From Candidatus Methanophagales archaeon (GTDB taxonomy: Archaea; Halobacteriota; Syntropharchaeia; Alkanophagales; Methanospirareceae): a DNA stretch of 15,670 bases. The stretch is taken from the NCBI GenBank assembly GCA_030668065.1, contig DAOUUS010000010.1, positions 1 to 15,670 on the forward strand, read 5' to 3'. The notes beneath the pieces were generated by a model that saw only the letters and a program-made list of their open reading frames with translations, was not told where the DNA came from and searched no databases. Of the stretch, positions 13,155 to 15,670 are shown in pieces. Made by a program: the position numbers and the translations under genes. Every line of letters starts with the position of its first letter. The first letter of the stretch is position 1.

Positions 13155-15670
13155 ATGAACAATAGAGGACTCGGTACTTTTATGGTCATACTAGTGTGCT
13201 TAGTGAGCATCTTGAGTCCTGCGATGACTCAGACCTCTATTTCTATGCTTAGTAATGCGAGCACTGCTACAAATGAAGAAACAGATGACATCTCGGAACC
13301 TACCACAACGCCAAGTCCCCCATCGGAAACTACTCCTGTACTTTCGCCAACACCAGAACAAAACTCCAGTCTCTCACCTAGGTCTAATCAAACACAAACA
13401 TCCACACCTTCACCGAGGAGTCCTTCACCGACACCCACACAGACACTGTCCCACGCATCACCTGCTAGTATCCTTTTCGCACCTTCTTCACCCGTCCTTG
13501 ATGCTGAAGACGCACCCAGAACGCTTAATATCACAACAAACCAGTCCATAAACGTTAGCTGGCCACTAAATGGCACAGAAGTGTTCAACCAGAGCAACGT
13601 GACCCGGTCAAGTTACACGAATACCAGTGCAATGACAGGCATGCGGAACGTATCCGCAATCGCAAGTAACGAAAACGGCACGGATATGCAAACAGGGACC
13701 TGGAACGTATCTGATGAACAAGCACTACCCGCACATCCCCCCACGCTGCACATAAACGAAAGATCACTAAATGTCACTGAATCCTCCGATAAAGAAACAC
13801 AGACACTAAACGAAAGCAATACTAACCTAATAACTGACCTTGCCGTGACAAGCATCGAACTTGAGACAGGCTGTGGTGCCTCAGAACAGCCATGTTTTCG
13901 CTATGCCGGATATGCTCTTAACGTTACCGCGACAATAGCGAATCTCGGAGTGGCGGACGCAAGCAAGTTCGTCATCAAGTTCCGCGATGAGAGTTCACAA
14001 TTTAACGAAACAGAAGTCAGCCACCTTCCAGCAGGCACTTCTTGCAGCGTTAATGCTACGTGGGACCTTTCAGATGTTGATATTGGAGGCCATACTATTA
14101 CTGTTGAAGTTGACCCCTGCAACAATTCCGATAGTAACCTGACGAATAACATAAACACCTTAGAAGGTGTAGGGGTAGCAAATCCATGGGAAATCAATAT
14201 GACTTTACCGACAACTAATCCCAAAGAAGGCGATAAAGTAGCCATCAATGCCAGTATCAGAAACAAAGGACCGCTAAGTGCCAATCTCATGCTTAACTTC
14301 TCTTGTCTGGATCGCTACGACAATAAAATCCTGTTCGATACCAAACCTTTGCATGTAGACGCTAATAGCATAAATTATACCGCAGCATCCTGGGATGCAA
14401 GACCTTTGTTCATTGGGCTCCCGGATAAAATCTCTACCACACGTACGATCGAAGTGGAAGTGACGAAATCTGATTTGCGTTCGAGTAAAGAGCTAGAGGT
14501 AGAGCTTTCTTCAAACCTTACCATTACGGACGTACGCATAAATCCGTTGAATCACACATATGATGAGACAGCAAATGTTGTAGCTATCACACTAAGAAAC
14601 AACGAGAATGTGACTGCGAATACTACTCTTTGGCTATATGATGTGAACACAACCGCACAGACGATAGGTTATTCGCCAACGCCGGAACTGCTTTCGATCT
14701 GCCTGCCGGGAGCACTGAATATGGGCTTGCATTTCTTTGATAAAATGGTATTTTATGAAGCGGGTCCGGGATGTTGGTATGAAGTTTATGATATGAACGG
14801 CACTATCCTCATGAATGAGAGCCGCTCGAGCTCAAGCAAAAAAACCATAGTGCAGAGCGATATTTGGTCAAAATGGGGTGCTGGGGATGCAATTACTCTA
14901 AAGTATTTCAGAATAGAAGCTACGGTCGAATCTGCCGCACTGCTCAATCGCATGCCAGTTACCGTGAACGCCTGCGAAACGGAAAATGTCACAATGAGTT
15001 ACGAATTAGCGGAGCCCGGGGGGGTGCATACGCTGTGGCTGGTACTGAGCAACGGGAACAACGTTTCTAAAACCGTTGGTGGTACCGATCTTGCAGTTAA
15101 CCTTTCTGTTGATGAAACAGTGCTTGATTGTGACCTGTTGGACATAACAGCACGGATAAACAATTTAGAGTACATAAATGCAACGAACTTCAGTGTCCGT
15201 TTTTATATTGATTCGTCACTATTTCATGAAGAGAATATCTCGTATCTATCCGGAGTTGAATATCTTGATAATAGCACTACAATCGATGTTTCATGGGAAG
15301 CAACGACCTGGAACGCGGACAAAGGCGAAAATGTCTTCACACATACGATACTAGTGGAAATAGACCCTTGTGAGAATATAGATAACAACGCGTCAAACAA
15401 CGAAGAGGCGAGTTCAATCAGGGTTTACAACGATTTCGCGGTTAGCTGCTTGAATATGACACCTAACCCCTGTATCGGTGACACCGTTACCATTAATTCG
15501 ACCATCCAATATCTGGGCAACAGAAGTAGCAGTGCAAACGTCAGCTTTTATGTAAAAAAAGCAGATGATATAAAGCGACTTATCACATCCACATTTATCA
15601 GTTTTAACGCTTCTGGTGTGTGCGCAACGAATTGGACTACAGATTTTGATAACCACACGAATTTTACCGC
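13155..15670 (+). CDS. Large secreted multi-CARDB protein with Ser/Thr/Pro stalk, 3' end beyond window
   Basis: An uninterrupted frame from ATG 13155 to the window end, 838 codons without a stop. A signal peptide (MNNRGLGTFMVILVCLVSIL, cut near SPAMTQ) is followed by a Ser/Thr/Pro-rich stalk at about 46-117, a Asn/Thr-rich spacer to about 220, then beta-rich modules: a clear CARDB at about 222-325 (DLAVTSIELETG, LNVTATIANLG, TVEVDPCNNSDSNLTNN), CARDB-like units starting near 343, 454 and 647, and another from about 758 (DFAVSCLNMTPNPC). N-x-S/T sequons are very frequent, implying heavy N-glycosylation. It starts 4 bases after the previous CARDB gene, with GATAAAAAG rather than a strong ribosome site, so translation may be coupled. 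The signal region resembles its neighbour's (TF.VI.VCL, then PAMTQ.S). Likely an S-layer-associated adhesin; the C-terminus and any anchor are unseen. Confidence 0.93.
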   Translation, partial: MNNRGLGTFMVILVCLVSILSPAMTQTSISMLSNASTATNEETDDISEPTTTPSPPSETTPVLSPTPEQNSSLSPRSNQTQTSTPSPRSPSPTPTQTLSHASPASILFAPSSPVLDAEDAPRTLNITTNQSINVSWPLNGTEVFNQSNVTRSSYTNTSAMTGMRNVSAIASNENGTDMQTGTWNVSDEQALPAHPPTLHINERSLNVTESSDKETQTLNESNTNLITDLAVTSIELETGCGASEQPCFRYAGYALNVTATIANLGVADASKFVIKFRDESSQFNETEVSHLPAGTSCSVNATWDLSDVDIGGHTITVEVDPCNNSDSNLTNNINTLEGVGVANPWEINMTLPTTNPKEGDKVAINASIRNKGPLSANLMLNFSCLDRYDNKILFDTKPLHVDANSINYTAASWDARPLFIGLPDKISTTRTIEVEVTKSDLRSSKELEVELSSNLTITDVRINPLNHTYDETANVVAITLRNNENVTANTTLWLYDVNTTAQTIGYSPTPELLSICLPGALNMGLHFFDKMVFYEAGPGCWYEVYDMNGTILMNESRSSSSKKTIVQSDIWSKWGAGDAITLKYFRIEATVESAALLNRMPVTVNACETENVTMSYELAEPGGVHTLWLVLSNGNNVSKTVGGTDLAVNLSVDETVLDCDLLDITARINNLEYINATNFSVRFYIDSSLFHEENISYLSGVEYLDNSTTIDVSWEATTWNADKGENVFTHTILVEIDPCENIDNNASNNEEASSIRVYNDFAVSCLNMTPNPCIGDTVTINSTIQYLGNRSSSANVSFYVKKADDIKRLITSTFISFNASGVCATNWTTDFDNHTNFT

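Noticed and set aside
13388..14290. Several antisense open frames of 60-129 codons under the second CARDB gene
   Set aside because: They are shadows of a single uninterrupted plus-strand frame with signal peptide and CARDB domains; the Thr/Ser/Asn-rich coding strand leaves few stops on the complement.

Overview
This window looks like chromosomal DNA of a methane-cycling archaeon of the Euryarchaeota/Halobacteriota. An ANME-1 or Syntrophoarchaeia-type lineage is my best guess, but that is inference. Seen directly are an archaeal 20S proteasome beta subunit, translation factor aIF5A, an archaeal/eukaryal-type glycyl-tRNA synthetase, an archaeal RibL-type FAD synthetase, a probable methanofuran-pathway ATP-grasp ligase (MfnD), a NikR nickel regulator, a TrpB2 tryptophan synthase, and secreted CARDB and PGF-CTERM proteins typical of methanogen and ANME cell surfaces.

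Layout. Bases 1-3599 read leftwards as one tight, probably co-transcribed run. In order it holds a protein with four 79-residue repeats, mfnD, a JAMM/MPN+ metalloprotease, ribL, nikR and psmB, which runs off the window. Gaps are 2-65 bases or short overlaps. The JAMM protease and proteasome beta subunit in one run suggest a protein-turnover link (removal of ubiquitin-like modifiers plus proteolysis), mixed with cofactor genes.

From 3700 to 7404 the genes read rightwards: a 28-residue very basic COX24-like protein that seems to start at ATT, aIF5A, a possible truncated EF-Tu-domain-2-like remnant, a four-CBS protein, an unknown helical protein and glyS. This is a translation-centred block.

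The 7405-7828 gap carries a decayed GxxExxY gene between inverted 19-base repeats. trpB2 (7829-9193) follows behind its own TATA-type promoter. The 9194-9719 gap holds a large imperfect inverted repeat, a possible HicB-like remnant and a broken reading frame. These two gaps are small gene graveyards within otherwise conserved chromosome.

From 9720 to the end is a surface-protein region. A secreted rhodanese with a C-terminal PGF-CTERM sorting signal reads leftwards. It is divergent from two large secreted CARDB proteins that read rightwards. The first ends in a DUF3344-like module. The second has a Ser/Thr/Pro-rich stalk and at least four CARDB-like modules and is cut by the window end. The two share a similar signal-peptide region and are probably paralogues by tandem duplication. 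No tRNA, rRNA, CRISPR array or intact insertion sequence was found.
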